From the NCBI GenBank assembly GCA_900552325.1, contig URZG01000021.1, forward strand, positions 1 to 16,122: 16,122 nt of DNA, given 5' to 3'. The position numbers and the translations under genes were made by a program. Under the pieces are notes generated by a model. The model was not told the DNA's origin. It was given only the letters and a program-made list of their open reading frames with translations, and did no database searches. Positions 1 to 6,737 of the stretch are shown here, piece after piece. Each line of letters starts with the position of its first letter. The first letter of the stretch is position 1. Source of the stretch: an uncultured Porphyromonadaceae bacterium. GTDB taxonomy: Bacteria; Bacteroidota; Bacteroidia; Bacteroidales; Muribaculaceae.

Positions 1-434
1 ACCTTTGTCTCCGGGAACGCGTTTAAGATTACCTCGCCGAGGTCACGGTTGATCTGGTCGGAAACTACCGGATACTGCTTGTTGGCGCGTCTCGCAACGA
101 CCTTAAAGGTAAAGTTCTTATTCTCATAGGCATCGTCAATATATTTTACGACCTGTGCCTTCAGGTCCTCATAACCGTTGTCTTCGATCTGAACCATCGG
201 GCAGATCCCGACGATACCGAATACATGCTGAAGAGCATCGATCACCTCATCATAATCGAAGTCTTCTGCTGCCTCCGCGTAGATTCTTCCCGCCTCTTTT
301 GTGACGGAGAAATTGCCTTCCAGATTCTTTAAACGGTGATGGATCTGTTTTACAAGGGCGTCCTCAAAGAGGTAACGGTTCTTTCCCTTTACGCCGATCT
401 CCGCGTATTTAATTAAAAATGATCTGTATTTCAC
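1..434 (-). CDS. thiI: tRNA 4-thiouridine synthetase ThiI, N-terminal part (runs off the window)
   Basis: ThiI transfers sulfur from a cysteine desulfurase persulfide to uridine 8 of tRNA, and in many bacteria also to ThiS for thiamine synthesis. The reading frame starts with GTG at 434-432, with a strong GGAGG at 446-442, and stays open to the window edge (about 144 codons). It begins VKYRSFLIKYAEIGVKGKNR; the EIGVKGKNR stretch is typical of the ThiI N-terminal ferredoxin-like domain. Later residues (FKVVARRANKQYP, SDQINRDLGE) fit the start of the THUMP RNA-binding domain. The PP-loop adenylation domain lies outside the window. The desulfurase gene ends 27 bases upstream, so the two probably form one operon, giving the enzyme its sulfur donor. 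Protein character and the Shine-Dalgarno site point to Clostridia (Lachnospiraceae-like), unlike the rest of the window. Confidence 0.88.
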   Translation of the reverse strand, partial: MKYRSFLIKYAEIGVKGKNRYLFEDALVKQIHHRLKNLEGNFSVTKEAGRIYAEAAEDFDYDEVIDALQHVFGIVGICPMVQIEDNGYEDLKAQVVKYIDDAYENKNFTFKVVARRANKQYPVVSDQINRDLGEVILNAFPETK

Positions 435-461
435 GGAATTTCCTCCATTGGTTTTCTGTAT

Positions 462-1220
462 TTATGCTCTGCGGTATCTCCGCAGCATCGGAACAAGCTC
501 TTTTAACACGTCCAGGCAGTAGTCCACCTCTTCCTCCGTATTGAATGCGCCGAAGGAGAAGCGGAGTGTGGAATCGAGCAGGGAATCCTTCACGCCGATC
601 CCCTTTAAGGTTCCGGATACACCCGGATGGTTGGATGAACATGCGGAACCGGAAGAAACGTAGATCCCTTTATCTTCCAATGCGTGTAAAAGCACTTCCG
701 CTCTCACACCCTCAAATCCTGCCGCCACGATCTGCGGTGCACTGTCACGTCCGGTAAGTCCGTGGACCGTAACGCCGTCCATCGCCTGCAGGCCTTTCAC
801 CATGCGGTCCTTGATCACGTAGAGCTTATCGATCTTCGCGTCATGGTCTGTATAGACCATCTTTGCCGCAAGACCAAGTCCTGCACAGCCCGGAACGTTC
901 TCGGTTCCGGAGCGCATGCCTTTCTGCTGACCGCCTCCGTAGATGATCGGTTTGATCTTCACGCGCTCATCGATATAGAGGAAGCCGGTTCCCTTCGGTC
1001 CGTGGATCTTGTGGCCGCTGGCAGATAACAGATCGATCCCCTGTTTTTTCGGGCGAATCACATATTTTCCGTAAGCCTGGATCGCGTCAACATGGAAGTA
1101 GACGGACGGCTTTTTCTCCTTGATGATCTTCGCGATCTCCTCGATCGGCTCCACAGCGCCGATCTCGTTGTTCACATACATGACGGACACCAGGATCGTA
1201 TCGTCGCAGATCGCCTCCTG
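462..1220 (-). CDS. Cysteine desulfurase (NifS/IscS family), 5'-truncated at a sequence junction
   Basis: This PLP enzyme takes sulfur from cysteine as a protein persulfide for Fe-S clusters and, here, probably for ThiI. Visible family marks are HVDAIQAYGK (PLP-contact Asp and Gln), SASGHKIHGPKG with the Schiff-base lysine, GGGQQKGMRSGTEN, and SSGSACSSN with the catalytic cysteine. The stop is TAA at 464-462. Family members are about 380 residues; only about 250 are present here. Homology begins near QEAICDDTILVSVMYVNNE. The open frame continues upstream to 1343, but that extension is the antisense of a GtrA gene and shows no desulfurase character, so the true N-terminus (about 120 residues) is missing. 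The loss coincides with the junction near 1206-1221. The next gene on this strand is thiI. Confidence 0.85.
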   Translation of the reverse strand, partial: QEAICDDTILVSVMYVNNEIGAVEPIEEIAKIIKEKKPSVYFHVDAIQAYGKYVIRPKKQGIDLLSASGHKIHGPKGTGFLYIDERVKIKPIIYGGGQQKGMRSGTENVPGCAGLGLAAKMVYTDHDAKIDKLYVIKDRMVKGLQAMDGVTVHGLTGRDSAPQIVAAGFEGVRAEVLLHALEDKGIYVSSGSACSSNHPGVSGTLKGIGVKDSLLDSTLRFSFGAFNTEEEVDYCLDVLKELVPMLRRYRRA

Positions 1221-1698
1221 GACCGACATGGGGGTGGCTTTCGTGTTATTTGCCTGGGTGTTCCGCATGATGGGCGACAGCCCCATGCGCACCTTTATCT
1301 CCACAGCCATCGGTCTGGTGGCCGGCGGCGTGGTGAACTGCATAGTGAACTACAAGTTCACTTTCAGGGCGCAGAACTGCTCCATAAAGGCCGTGGCGGT
1401 GAAATATCTGCTGATATGGGGAGGCAGCTTCGTGCTCAACCTTGTGGGTACCACGGCGCTGGCTCATCTGCTGCAGTCGATGGAGATCGACCGGGTATTC
1501 ACCTGGGTGAAGCCCGACGGTATATTTGCCGCCTCGCGTCTGTCGGTGTCGCTCGTGGTATCGCTGGCATGGAACTTCCTGTTGCAGAAGAATTTCGTGT
1601 ATGTGCCTACGAAGTTCGACCCATACGCCATTGCGCTGGTCGACGCTTTCTCATTGAAAAAACATCCAAAGGACTATAATATCAAGCAAGGAAAATGA
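1204..1698 (+). CDS. GtrA-like membrane protein, 5'-truncated at the junction
   Basis: GtrA-family proteins are small four-helix membrane proteins thought to move lipid-linked sugars or related polyprenyl or lipid substrates across the inner membrane. Authentic sequence begins near SSQIASWTDMGVAFVLFAW, inside the first helix. Three further hydrophobic segments follow: FISTAIGLVAGGVVNCIVNY, KYLLIWGGSFVLNLVGTTAL and LSVSLVVSLAWNFLLQKNF. The paired motifs VNYKFTF and WNFLLQKNFVY are the usual GtrA signatures. The frame is open back to an ATG at 1120, but residues before about 1204 are the antisense of cysteine desulfurase and should not be trusted. The stop TGA at 1696-1698 overlaps the ATG of the next gene (ATGA), so the two are translationally coupled. 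Its place beside a CDP-alcohol transferase and a PAP2 enzyme suggests a role in phospholipid or sphingolipid handling (inference). Confidence 0.8.
   Translation, partial: SQIASWTDMGVAFVLFAWVFRMMGDSPMRTFISTAIGLVAGGVVNCIVNYKFTFRAQNCSIKAVAVKYLLIWGGSFVLNLVGTTALAHLLQSMEIDRVFTWVKPDGIFAASRLSVSLVVSLAWNFLLQKNFVYVPTKFDPYAIALVDAFSLKKHPKDYNIKQGK
1206..1221. other. Junction between Clostridia-like and Bacteroidales-like DNA
   Basis: Left of this point both genes read as Clostridia on the minus strand; right of it the sequence reads as a Bacteroidales operon on the plus strand. The 16-base stretch can be read both as cysteine desulfurase (QEAIC, minus) and as GtrA (QIASW, plus). That suggests the two parents shared a short identical stretch at the breakpoint. 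Both genes are truncated exactly here. The exact breakpoint cannot be fixed from one sequence. Confidence 0.75.
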
Positions 1699-2396
1699 AT
1701 CCACCTGCTGACAAGAATCTCTATAACAAGGAGCGCGACGGACTGCAGCAAGGCATCTATCGCATCATAAATCCTTTTGTACGCCTGCTCATACGCATGG
1801 GCGTGACACCGAACATGGTAACTACCGTGGGGCTTCTGGGTAACCTCGCCGCCGCCGCCATTCTGGCATGGGCGGCCCTTCTGGCCCGCAACGACGGCTC
1901 ACCCCATTACGGGATGGTGACCGTGGCCGGTGCGGTGATCATAGTGTTCTCCACTTTCGATATGCTCGACGGCCAGGTGGCGCGCCTGGGCGGTATGGTA
2001 AGCCGTTTCGGCGCCCTCTACGACTCGGTGCTCGACCGTTACTGCGAGCTGTTCACTCTCGGCGGCGTGGCTTTCTACCTGATTATGACCGGTTATCCCG
2101 TCGGGGCGCTGATCACCTTCCTGGCTTTGGTGGGCTCGATCATGGTGAGCTATGTGCGAGCCCGCGCCGAAGGGGTAGGGCTGGAGTGCAAAGTGGGCTT
2201 CATGCAGCGTCCCGAGCGCGTGGTCGTTACCGCGCTGGGATGTCTGGCCTGCGGCATCATCGGCTTGTGCGTGCCTAACTCGCAGATTGCGATATACATA
2301 CTGATCATCGCTATGGCCGTTATCGCCGTATTCGCCAACATTACGGCTTTCGCCCGCGTGGACGTGTGCCGCAAGGGGTTGAAAGACAGTAAATGA
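1695..2396 (+). CDS. CDP-alcohol phosphatidyltransferase, candidate phosphatidylinositol-phosphate synthase
   Basis: This integral membrane enzyme joins a CDP-diacylglycerol-type donor to an alcohol acceptor. The complete family signature is present: D89-xx-D92-G-xx-A96-R97-x8-G106-xxx-D110-xxx-D114 (DMLDGQVAR ... GALYDSVLD), which binds the metal and the CDP group. At 233 residues with about six hydrophobic segments it has normal size. The N-terminus (MNPPADKNLYNKERDG) is soluble and leads into an INPFVRLLIRMGVTPN helix typical of the family. The ATG overlaps the GtrA stop. The acceptor cannot be read from sequence: phosphatidylglycerophosphate synthase is the generic alternative. GtrA upstream and an AUR1-like PAP2 enzyme downstream match my memory of the Bacteroides thetaiotaomicron BT_1522-BT_1526 inositol-lipid locus, so inositol phosphate is my preferred acceptor (inference). 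Confidence 0.85.
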   Translation: MNPPADKNLYNKERDGLQQGIYRIINPFVRLLIRMGVTPNMVTTVGLLGNLAAAAILAWAALLARNDGSPHYGMVTVAGAVIIVFSTFDMLDGQVARLGGMVSRFGALYDSVLDRYCELFTLGGVAFYLIMTGYPVGALITFLALVGSIMVSYVRARAEGVGLECKVGFMQRPERVVVTALGCLACGIIGLCVPNSQIAIYILIIAMAVIAVFANITAFARVDVCRKGLKDSK

Positions 2397-2410
2397 ATGT
2401 CTGAAAACTG

Positions 2411-3037
2411 ATGGAGTACCAGGACTGCCGGGGTGTGAGGATTGCCGTGCCGCAGAGTTACGGGGATGCCTTGCGCCTTATCGCTTCGGACTTCTTCCGG
2501 GTTACCGGGCGCATGGAGCGTAATCCTTTCAGATTGTGGCTCAGGCATTTCCGTAGTTCGGCGATGGGATTCCTTTTCTATTACCGCCTGAGTTCCTACC
2601 GCCGTGGTCCGGCCTACCCATATTTCCGCCTCCGGATGGAGAAATATGTAAGGAAGTACGCCCTCCAGATTCCGCTGTCAGCCCGGGTGGGGGAGGGACT
2701 CTATCTCGGACACGGCGTTTCTGTTATTGTCAACGGCTCCGCAGTAATCGGTAACAACGTCAATCTGTCGCATTTCGTCACGATCGGCTCATTGAAAGGC
2801 TCGGCTGCGGTAATCGAGGACGGCGCCTATATCGGCCCCTCGACATCGCTTGTGGAAGATGTGCGCATCGGTAGCAACGCGATGGTCGGAGCCGGAGCGG
2901 TAGTTGTACGGGATGTTCCCGCAGGTGCTGTAGCTGCCGGGGTGCCCGCACGGATTATTAAGGAGAACGGCGGATATAAGCCGGTAAATCCTGTGCCACT
3001 CTGCGGCTGTAATAAACAAGTTGTTCATGAACAGTAA
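2411..3037 (+). CDS. Left-handed beta-helix acyltransferase, serine acetyltransferase-like
   Basis: The 208 residues have a helical, basic and aromatic N-terminal part (1-90) and a hexapeptide-repeat beta helix (about 91-185). Repeats include VGEGLYLGHG, AVIGNNVNLS, FVTIG, AVIEDGAYIG, VRIGSNAMVGAGAVVVRDVP and the closing AAGVPARII. His101 in LGHG aligns with the catalytic histidine of CysE-type enzymes. CysE relatives acetylate serine, but many close relatives acylate sugars or lipids. The start is 14 bases after the phosphatidyltransferase stop, and the end overlaps the next gene by 11 bases. Sitting inside a lipid operon with no cysteine-synthesis gene nearby argues against a biosynthetic CysE and for decoration of the operon's lipid product (inference). 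The C-terminal tail has a CGC pair that could bind metal or form a disulfide. The substrate is unknown. Confidence 0.85.
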   Translation: MEYQDCRGVRIAVPQSYGDALRLIASDFFRVTGRMERNPFRLWLRHFRSSAMGFLFYYRLSSYRRGPAYPYFRLRMEKYVRKYALQIPLSARVGEGLYLGHGVSVIVNGSAVIGNNVNLSHFVTIGSLKGSAAVIEDGAYIGPSTSLVEDVRIGSNAMVGAGAVVVRDVPAGAVAAGVPARIIKENGGYKPVNPVPLCGCNKQVVHEQ

Positions 3038-3968
3038 AATAACTATAAGGGAATCGCTGGTGATGCTGTGCGCCCTGGCTCTGTGGCTGGCGGTGACGGC
3101 TCTCTGTGTGGGTTTCCGCACGGAGCATATCTGGTTGGCGCTGCTGATCGCGGCTCTTTTCTTTGCCTGCAGCCCGACGCGTCGCCTTGTTGTGGCGCTG
3201 CTGCCGTTCATCGTGTTCGGCATCTCGTACGACTGGATGAACATCGTCCACAACTACGAGGTGAACCCCGTGGATATCCGCGGCCTGTACGAGTCGGAGA
3301 AACAGCTCTTCGGCATAACGGCTGCCGACGGCACGCTCCTTACCCCCAATGAATATTTCGCCCTGCACCGCACGGCGATAATGGATTTTCTCGGCGGAGT
3401 GTTCTATCTATGCTGGGTGCCGGTGCCCGTCATCTTCGGGCTGTGGCTCTATTTCAGCCGCAAGGTGGATGCGTACCTGCATTTCTCGCTGGTGTTCCTT
3501 CTGGTGAATCTCATCGGATTCGCCGGATATTACATACATCCGGCGGCTCCGCCGTGGTATGTGGCGCTCCACGGCTTTGACTTTCAGCTCGGTGTGCCGG
3601 GCGACGTGGCTGGCCTGGGGGCTTTCGACCGCATGACCGGCCTGGGCATATTCCAGGGCCTCTACGGCCGCAACGCCAACGTGTTCGCCGCCGTGCCGTC
3701 GCTTCATTCGGCCTATACCCTCGTGGCGTTCATCTACGCCCTTCGTTCGCGCGCCGGCTGGCCGTGGATCATCTCGCTCGGCGTGATAACCCTCGGCATC
3801 TGGTTTACGGCAGTCTATACCTCACATCATTATATAATAGACGTGATGCTCGGTATCGCCACGGCGTTAGTAGGTTTTCTCATCTTCGAATATCTGCTGA
3901 TGCGAATACCTGCCTTCCGCCATTTCCTCGGCCGCTACGCCGCATACGTGAGCGTCGGCACCAAATAA
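3027..3968 (+). CDS. PAP2/AUR1-like membrane enzyme, candidate inositol phosphorylceramide synthase
   Basis: This multi-pass protein (313 residues from ATG 3027; an in-frame TTG at 3021 would add two) carries the signatures of the AUR1-like branch of the PAP2 phosphatase/phosphotransferase superfamily. These are HPAAPPWY near residue 171, AVPSLHSAYT with His227, and TSHHYIID with His268 and Asp272, the catalytic triad found in yeast AUR1 and bacterial relatives. About six to seven hydrophobic segments flank a large extracytoplasmic region (about 75-115). In Bacteroides a member of this family next to a CDP-alcohol transferase is reported to move the phosphoinositol group onto ceramide. Simple lipid phosphatase activity is the alternative. 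It is the last gene of the 1204-3968 operon and overlaps the acyltransferase gene by 11 bases. Confidence 0.8.
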   Translation: MNSKITIRESLVMLCALALWLAVTALCVGFRTEHIWLALLIAALFFACSPTRRLVVALLPFIVFGISYDWMNIVHNYEVNPVDIRGLYESEKQLFGITAADGTLLTPNEYFALHRTAIMDFLGGVFYLCWVPVPVIFGLWLYFSRKVDAYLHFSLVFLLVNLIGFAGYYIHPAAPPWYVALHGFDFQLGVPGDVAGLGAFDRMTGLGIFQGLYGRNANVFAAVPSLHSAYTLVAFIYALRSRAGWPWIISLGVITLGIWFTAVYTSHHYIIDVMLGIATALVGFLIFEYLLMRIPAFRHFLGRYAAYVSVGTK

Positions 3969-3986
3969 CCCCGACAGCCCCGTACA

Positions 3987-4013
3987 CGCGGACGCTCCAC
4001 GGAGCGTCCCTAC
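3987..4013. repeat. Intergenic palindromic repeat, copy 1 (9-bp arms, 2-nt loop, CTAC tail)
   Basis: GGACGCTCC, AC, GGAGCGTCC at 3990-4009 is a perfect inverted repeat, preceded by CGC and followed by CTAC. Essentially the same unit occurs at 10491-10517 (reverse orientation) and 10545-10569. Its position 21 bases after the lipid operon could also let it act as a weak transcript-end hairpin, although no T-run follows. Confidence 0.85.
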
Positions 4014-4035
4014 AAGTTCGGCATCCGGATGGTTA

Positions 4036-4098
4036 CTCTAACCTCTAACCTCTAACCTCTTGCCTCTCGCCTCTTGCCTCTTGCCTCAAACCTCTAAC
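4036..4098. repeat. Nine tandem heptamers (CTCTAAC / CTCTTGC) just before gldE
   Basis: Nine 7-bp units in perfect register: CTCTAAC three times, CTCTTGC, CTCTCGC, CTCTTGC twice, CTCAAAC, CTCTAAC. The array is preceded by the leader CGGATGGTTA (4026-4035) and ends 8 bases before the gldE ATG. A degenerate array with the same leader occurs at 10660-10704 before another gene. Seven-base units this close to a start codon could vary in number and change expression (inference). Confidence 0.9.
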
Positions 4099-4106
4099 CT
4101 TTTATA

Positions 4107-5432
4107 ATGGATACAGACCCGTTACCGAATTGTTTCTCCCCGCTTTTCTGCCTGCTCAGCGCAGGTAATGCCGCGGCTTTCGGAGCCTCGCAGATTGTGG
4201 CGCTGACGCTGGCCGTATGCAGCCTTTTCATCTCCGCCTTCGTGAGCGGCAGCGAGATAGCCTTTTTCTCGATCACACCCCAACAGGCCGAAGAACTCGA
4301 CGAATCGCCGCGCACCGGCGCCATCCGTCGGCTCCTGGAGATGCCTGACCGTCTGCTGGCCACGATTCTTATCGCCAATAATCTGGTGAACGTGACCATA
4401 GTGGTGCTCATGTCGTTTGCACTGTCGGAGATTTTCTCCTCATTGCCCGGGTGGGCCAACTTCCTGCTGAACACGGTTATCCTTACGTTCCTCATACTTC
4501 TTTTCGGCGAGATATTCCCTAAGCTCATGGCCAATACCAACCCGCTGCGGTGGGCGCGAATGGCCGTCCCCGGGGTGAATTTCCTTGTCGGGATGTGCTG
4601 GCCGTTATCGTCGGTGATGGTGAAATCCACAAAGTTCGTCAACAAGGTGGTGACGCGCCAGAGCCGTACCATAACCCCCGACGAGCTGGGGCAGGCCCTG
4701 GAGATCACCCGCATGGAGGGGCAGCAAGACAAGGAGATGCTCAAGGGTATCCTTAAATTCGGCGACACCACCGCCGCCGAGATCATGACTCCGCGCGTGG
4801 ATATCACCGGTCTGAACGCCTCCATGACCTTTACGCAGGTGATGGAGGTGGTGGTGGACAGCGGATATTCGCGTCTGCCCGTGTTCGGTGACTCGCAGGA
4901 CGATATTCGCGGCGTGCTTTATGCCCGCGACCTGCTCCCTTACATCGGGGAGGACAACCGTCTGGACGACGGTTTCGACTGGCTCTCCCTCGCCCGCGAG
5001 CCTTACTTCGTGCCGGAATCGCGCATGATCGACGATCTGCTGGAGGATTTCCGCCAGCGCAAGCTCCACATAGCCATCGTTATAGACGAGTTCGGCGGTA
5101 CTCAGGGCGTGGTGACCCTCGAGGATGTGCTCGAGGAGATCGTGGGCGATATCAACGATGAATACGACGAGGAGGAAAAGACCTACCGGCGCCTACCCGA
5201 CGATACCTATATCTTCGAGGGCAAGACGCTGCTCAACGACTTTTTCCGCATCACCGGCCTCGACGCCGAGGACTGCGAGACGGTGGCCGGTATGCTCCTG
5301 GCCATCAAGGGGGATTTCCCGAAGGAGAAAGAGCCGCTGGTCTATGGCCGCTGCCGTTTCCTGATACTTGACATCGAGCACCACCGCATCACCTCGGTAC
5401 GTGTGAAAGTGATGCCCGACCCGCAGATCTGA
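4107..5432 (+). CDS. gldE: GldE-like CNNM/CBS-domain membrane protein (HlyC/CorC family)
   Basis: The 441 residues are ordered as a short N-terminus, a DUF21/CNNM transmembrane domain (about 25-180, including SAFVSGSEIAFFSITPQQ and LILLFGEIFPKLMANTNPLRW), a CBS pair (about 215-345, IMTPRVDITGLNAS ... HIAIVIDEFGGTQGVVTLEDVLEEIVGDI) and a CorC/HlyC C-terminal domain (about 355-435, DTYIFEGKTLLNDFFRITGL). The family is tied to divalent-cation transport. In Bacteroidota the member named GldE supports gliding or type IX secretion components, and its gene commonly sits beside a phosphopantetheinyl transferase gene, as here (5 bases apart). That neighbour is the main reason for choosing GldE over a generic hemolysin-family protein. 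The ATG at 4107 lies directly after the heptamer array; no Shine-Dalgarno site is visible, as usual in Bacteroidales. Confidence 0.8.
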   Translation: MDTDPLPNCFSPLFCLLSAGNAAAFGASQIVALTLAVCSLFISAFVSGSEIAFFSITPQQAEELDESPRTGAIRRLLEMPDRLLATILIANNLVNVTIVVLMSFALSEIFSSLPGWANFLLNTVILTFLILLFGEIFPKLMANTNPLRWARMAVPGVNFLVGMCWPLSSVMVKSTKFVNKVVTRQSRTITPDELGQALEITRMEGQQDKEMLKGILKFGDTTAAEIMTPRVDITGLNASMTFTQVMEVVVDSGYSRLPVFGDSQDDIRGVLYARDLLPYIGEDNRLDDGFDWLSLAREPYFVPESRMIDDLLEDFRQRKLHIAIVIDEFGGTQGVVTLEDVLEEIVGDINDEYDEEEKTYRRLPDDTYIFEGKTLLNDFFRITGLDAEDCETVAGMLLAIKGDFPKEKEPLVYGRCRFLILDIEHHRITSVRVKVMPDPQI

Positions 5433-5437
5433 CGGCG

Positions 5438-6010
5438 ATGCCACGTTTCGACGATACCCTTGTTTTCAGCCGCGGAGAGCTGCGCGTATGGGCGGCCTGG
5501 AGGCCTCATGGCGCACCGACGGCTCCGATAGTGGAGCGTCTGCTTGCCGCCGACCCGGCTGTGCCCCCCGGTGCCGGGGTGGGACATTCCCCGTCGGGCG
5601 CGCCGTTTCTTTGCGGAGGGGATAATATGCCGGCCATCTCCATAACTCATTCGCGCGACCTTGTGGCTGTGGCTGTGGCGCCTGCGGGCTGCCATGTGGG
5701 AGTCGATGCCGAGAATACCGGCCGTGACCGCCAGCTGCGCCGTGTGGCCCCGCGGTTTCTCTCTCCTGACCAGTTGCCGCACTGGGGCGCCACGCCGGAA
5801 TCGCTTCTGCGCGCGTGGACTATCAAGGAGGCACTCTACAAGGGGGCCCTTATTCCGGGGCTTCCGCTGGAGGTGATTCCGCTGCCCGCCGACCCGGCAG
5901 CACCCGATGCCGAGGTCGCCCTGGCCGGGCGGCATTACGTAGTGCGTGCCCCGGCCTCCCCCTCGCCGCAGGACGTTATTTCCCTGGTATGGCAATCTGC
6001 TGAAATTTAA
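5438..6010 (+). CDS. 4'-phosphopantetheinyl transferase superfamily protein
   Basis: This enzyme attaches the phosphopantetheine arm of coenzyme A to a serine on carrier proteins. At 190 residues it has the expected motifs: ISITHSRD with His71 (CoA contact), VGVDAEN with the Mg-binding Asp90 and Glu92, then RFLSPDQ and WTIKEALYK with Trp127, Lys130, Glu131 and Lys135. This resembles the Sfp-type layout more than the short AcpS type, although no secondary-metabolite cluster is nearby. In Bacteroidales such a gene next to gldE is common and may be the housekeeping enzyme that activates acyl carrier protein or a surface-pigment or lipid carrier (inference). It starts 5 bases after gldE, so the two are cotranscribed. 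The first 60 residues are Pro/Ala-rich and poorly conserved. Confidence 0.85.
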   Translation: MPRFDDTLVFSRGELRVWAAWRPHGAPTAPIVERLLAADPAVPPGAGVGHSPSGAPFLCGGDNMPAISITHSRDLVAVAVAPAGCHVGVDAENTGRDRQLRRVAPRFLSPDQLPHWGATPESLLRAWTIKEALYKGALIPGLPLEVIPLPADPAAPDAEVALAGRHYVVRAPASPSPQDVISLVWQSAEI

Positions 6011-6037
6011 ACGAAAAAAACGAAAATATCTCTTGTG

Positions 6038-6721
6038 ATGAGAAAAATACTTTTTCTGTTGACAGTGTTTGTTGGCATTGTGTCAGTGTCGGCACAGAGC
6101 AGTGAGTCGTTCAAAGCCCCGACAAAATTCACCAACATCGCTTTCGTGAACACCACGATGAAGCAGAGCGGTTTCCCCGACCTCAAATCCAACTGGGGCG
6201 TGTCGCTCACCAACGGCCACTCCTACTACCTCCACAAGCCCATCAACGGGCGCCTGCGTTTCGGCATAGATGTGGCGTGGATCGATGTCAACTATCAGAA
6301 CTACAAGGTGGAGATGCTCACCTGGGAGGGGTTCCAGGAAGATTTTACTATCCAGGAGGTGGAGCTCGGTTTGCAGCTCGGCGCCGGGGCGCACTACAGC
6401 TTCAACAACCGCCTGGGAGTTCACGCTTCTGTGCGCTATAATCCTTGCTACTCAATGCTTTATCGCGGCGATGACTTCCAGGGCAGCTTCGGCAACTTCC
6501 TTGTGGCCGGGGTGTCGGTGCACTACCGCTTCATCGGTCTGGGTATCGAGGGGCGCTTCGGCAAAGCCAAATATAAATCATATCTTGACCCTGATAATGA
6601 GGATGATGACTCCGACGGCTCCGGATATGATGCTCCTGCCCACGGCGCCGCTGCCGGAAAGGATGGCAAAATCTCCTCGAAATTCGCCGGATTCCGCGCC
6701 TATGTCTCTTTCGCTTTCTAA
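6038..6721 (+). CDS. Small outer-membrane beta-barrel protein
   Basis: A signal peptide (MRKILFLLTVFVGIVSVSAQ) precedes about 205 residues of alternating, aromatic-rich strands such as LRFGIDVAWIDVNY, EVELGLQLGAGAHYSF and FLVAGVSVHYRF. The protein ends in FAGFRAYVSFAF, a typical C-terminal barrel signal ending in phenylalanine. Around residues 184-207 there is an acidic, glycine-rich loop (DPDNEDDDSDGSGYD), which could bind calcium or be exposed at the surface. ATG 6038 is preferred to the adjacent GTG 6035 because it gives a standard signal peptide. Function is unknown; OmpW/OprF-like small barrels are the nearest general class. The gene ends 16 bases before a lipoprotein gene, so the two are probably cotranscribed and may form a barrel-lipoprotein pair (inference). 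Confidence 0.8.
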   Translation: MRKILFLLTVFVGIVSVSAQSSESFKAPTKFTNIAFVNTTMKQSGFPDLKSNWGVSLTNGHSYYLHKPINGRLRFGIDVAWIDVNYQNYKVEMLTWEGFQEDFTIQEVELGLQLGAGAHYSFNNRLGVHASVRYNPCYSMLYRGDDFQGSFGNFLVAGVSVHYRFIGLGIEGRFGKAKYKSYLDPDNEDDDSDGSGYDAPAHGAAAGKDGKISSKFAGFRAYVSFAF

Positions 6722-6737
6722 GTAACCACATTTCGCA

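Noticed and set aside
1120..1203. Upstream extension of the GtrA frame to an ATG at 1120
   Set aside because: These codons are the antisense of conserved cysteine desulfurase sequence, so the start is an accident of the junction.
1221..1343. Upstream extension of the cysteine desulfurase frame, suggesting a fused N-terminus
   Set aside because: The extra residues are the antisense of the GtrA gene and show no desulfurase features; they result from the junction.
2411..3037. Assignment as housekeeping serine acetyltransferase CysE
   Set aside because: The fold fits, but the lipid-operon context and lack of cysteine-synthesis neighbours make the specific name unsafe.
4026..4098. CRISPR array
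   Set aside because: Units are 7 bases with no spacers; this is a simple tandem repeat and no cas genes are present.
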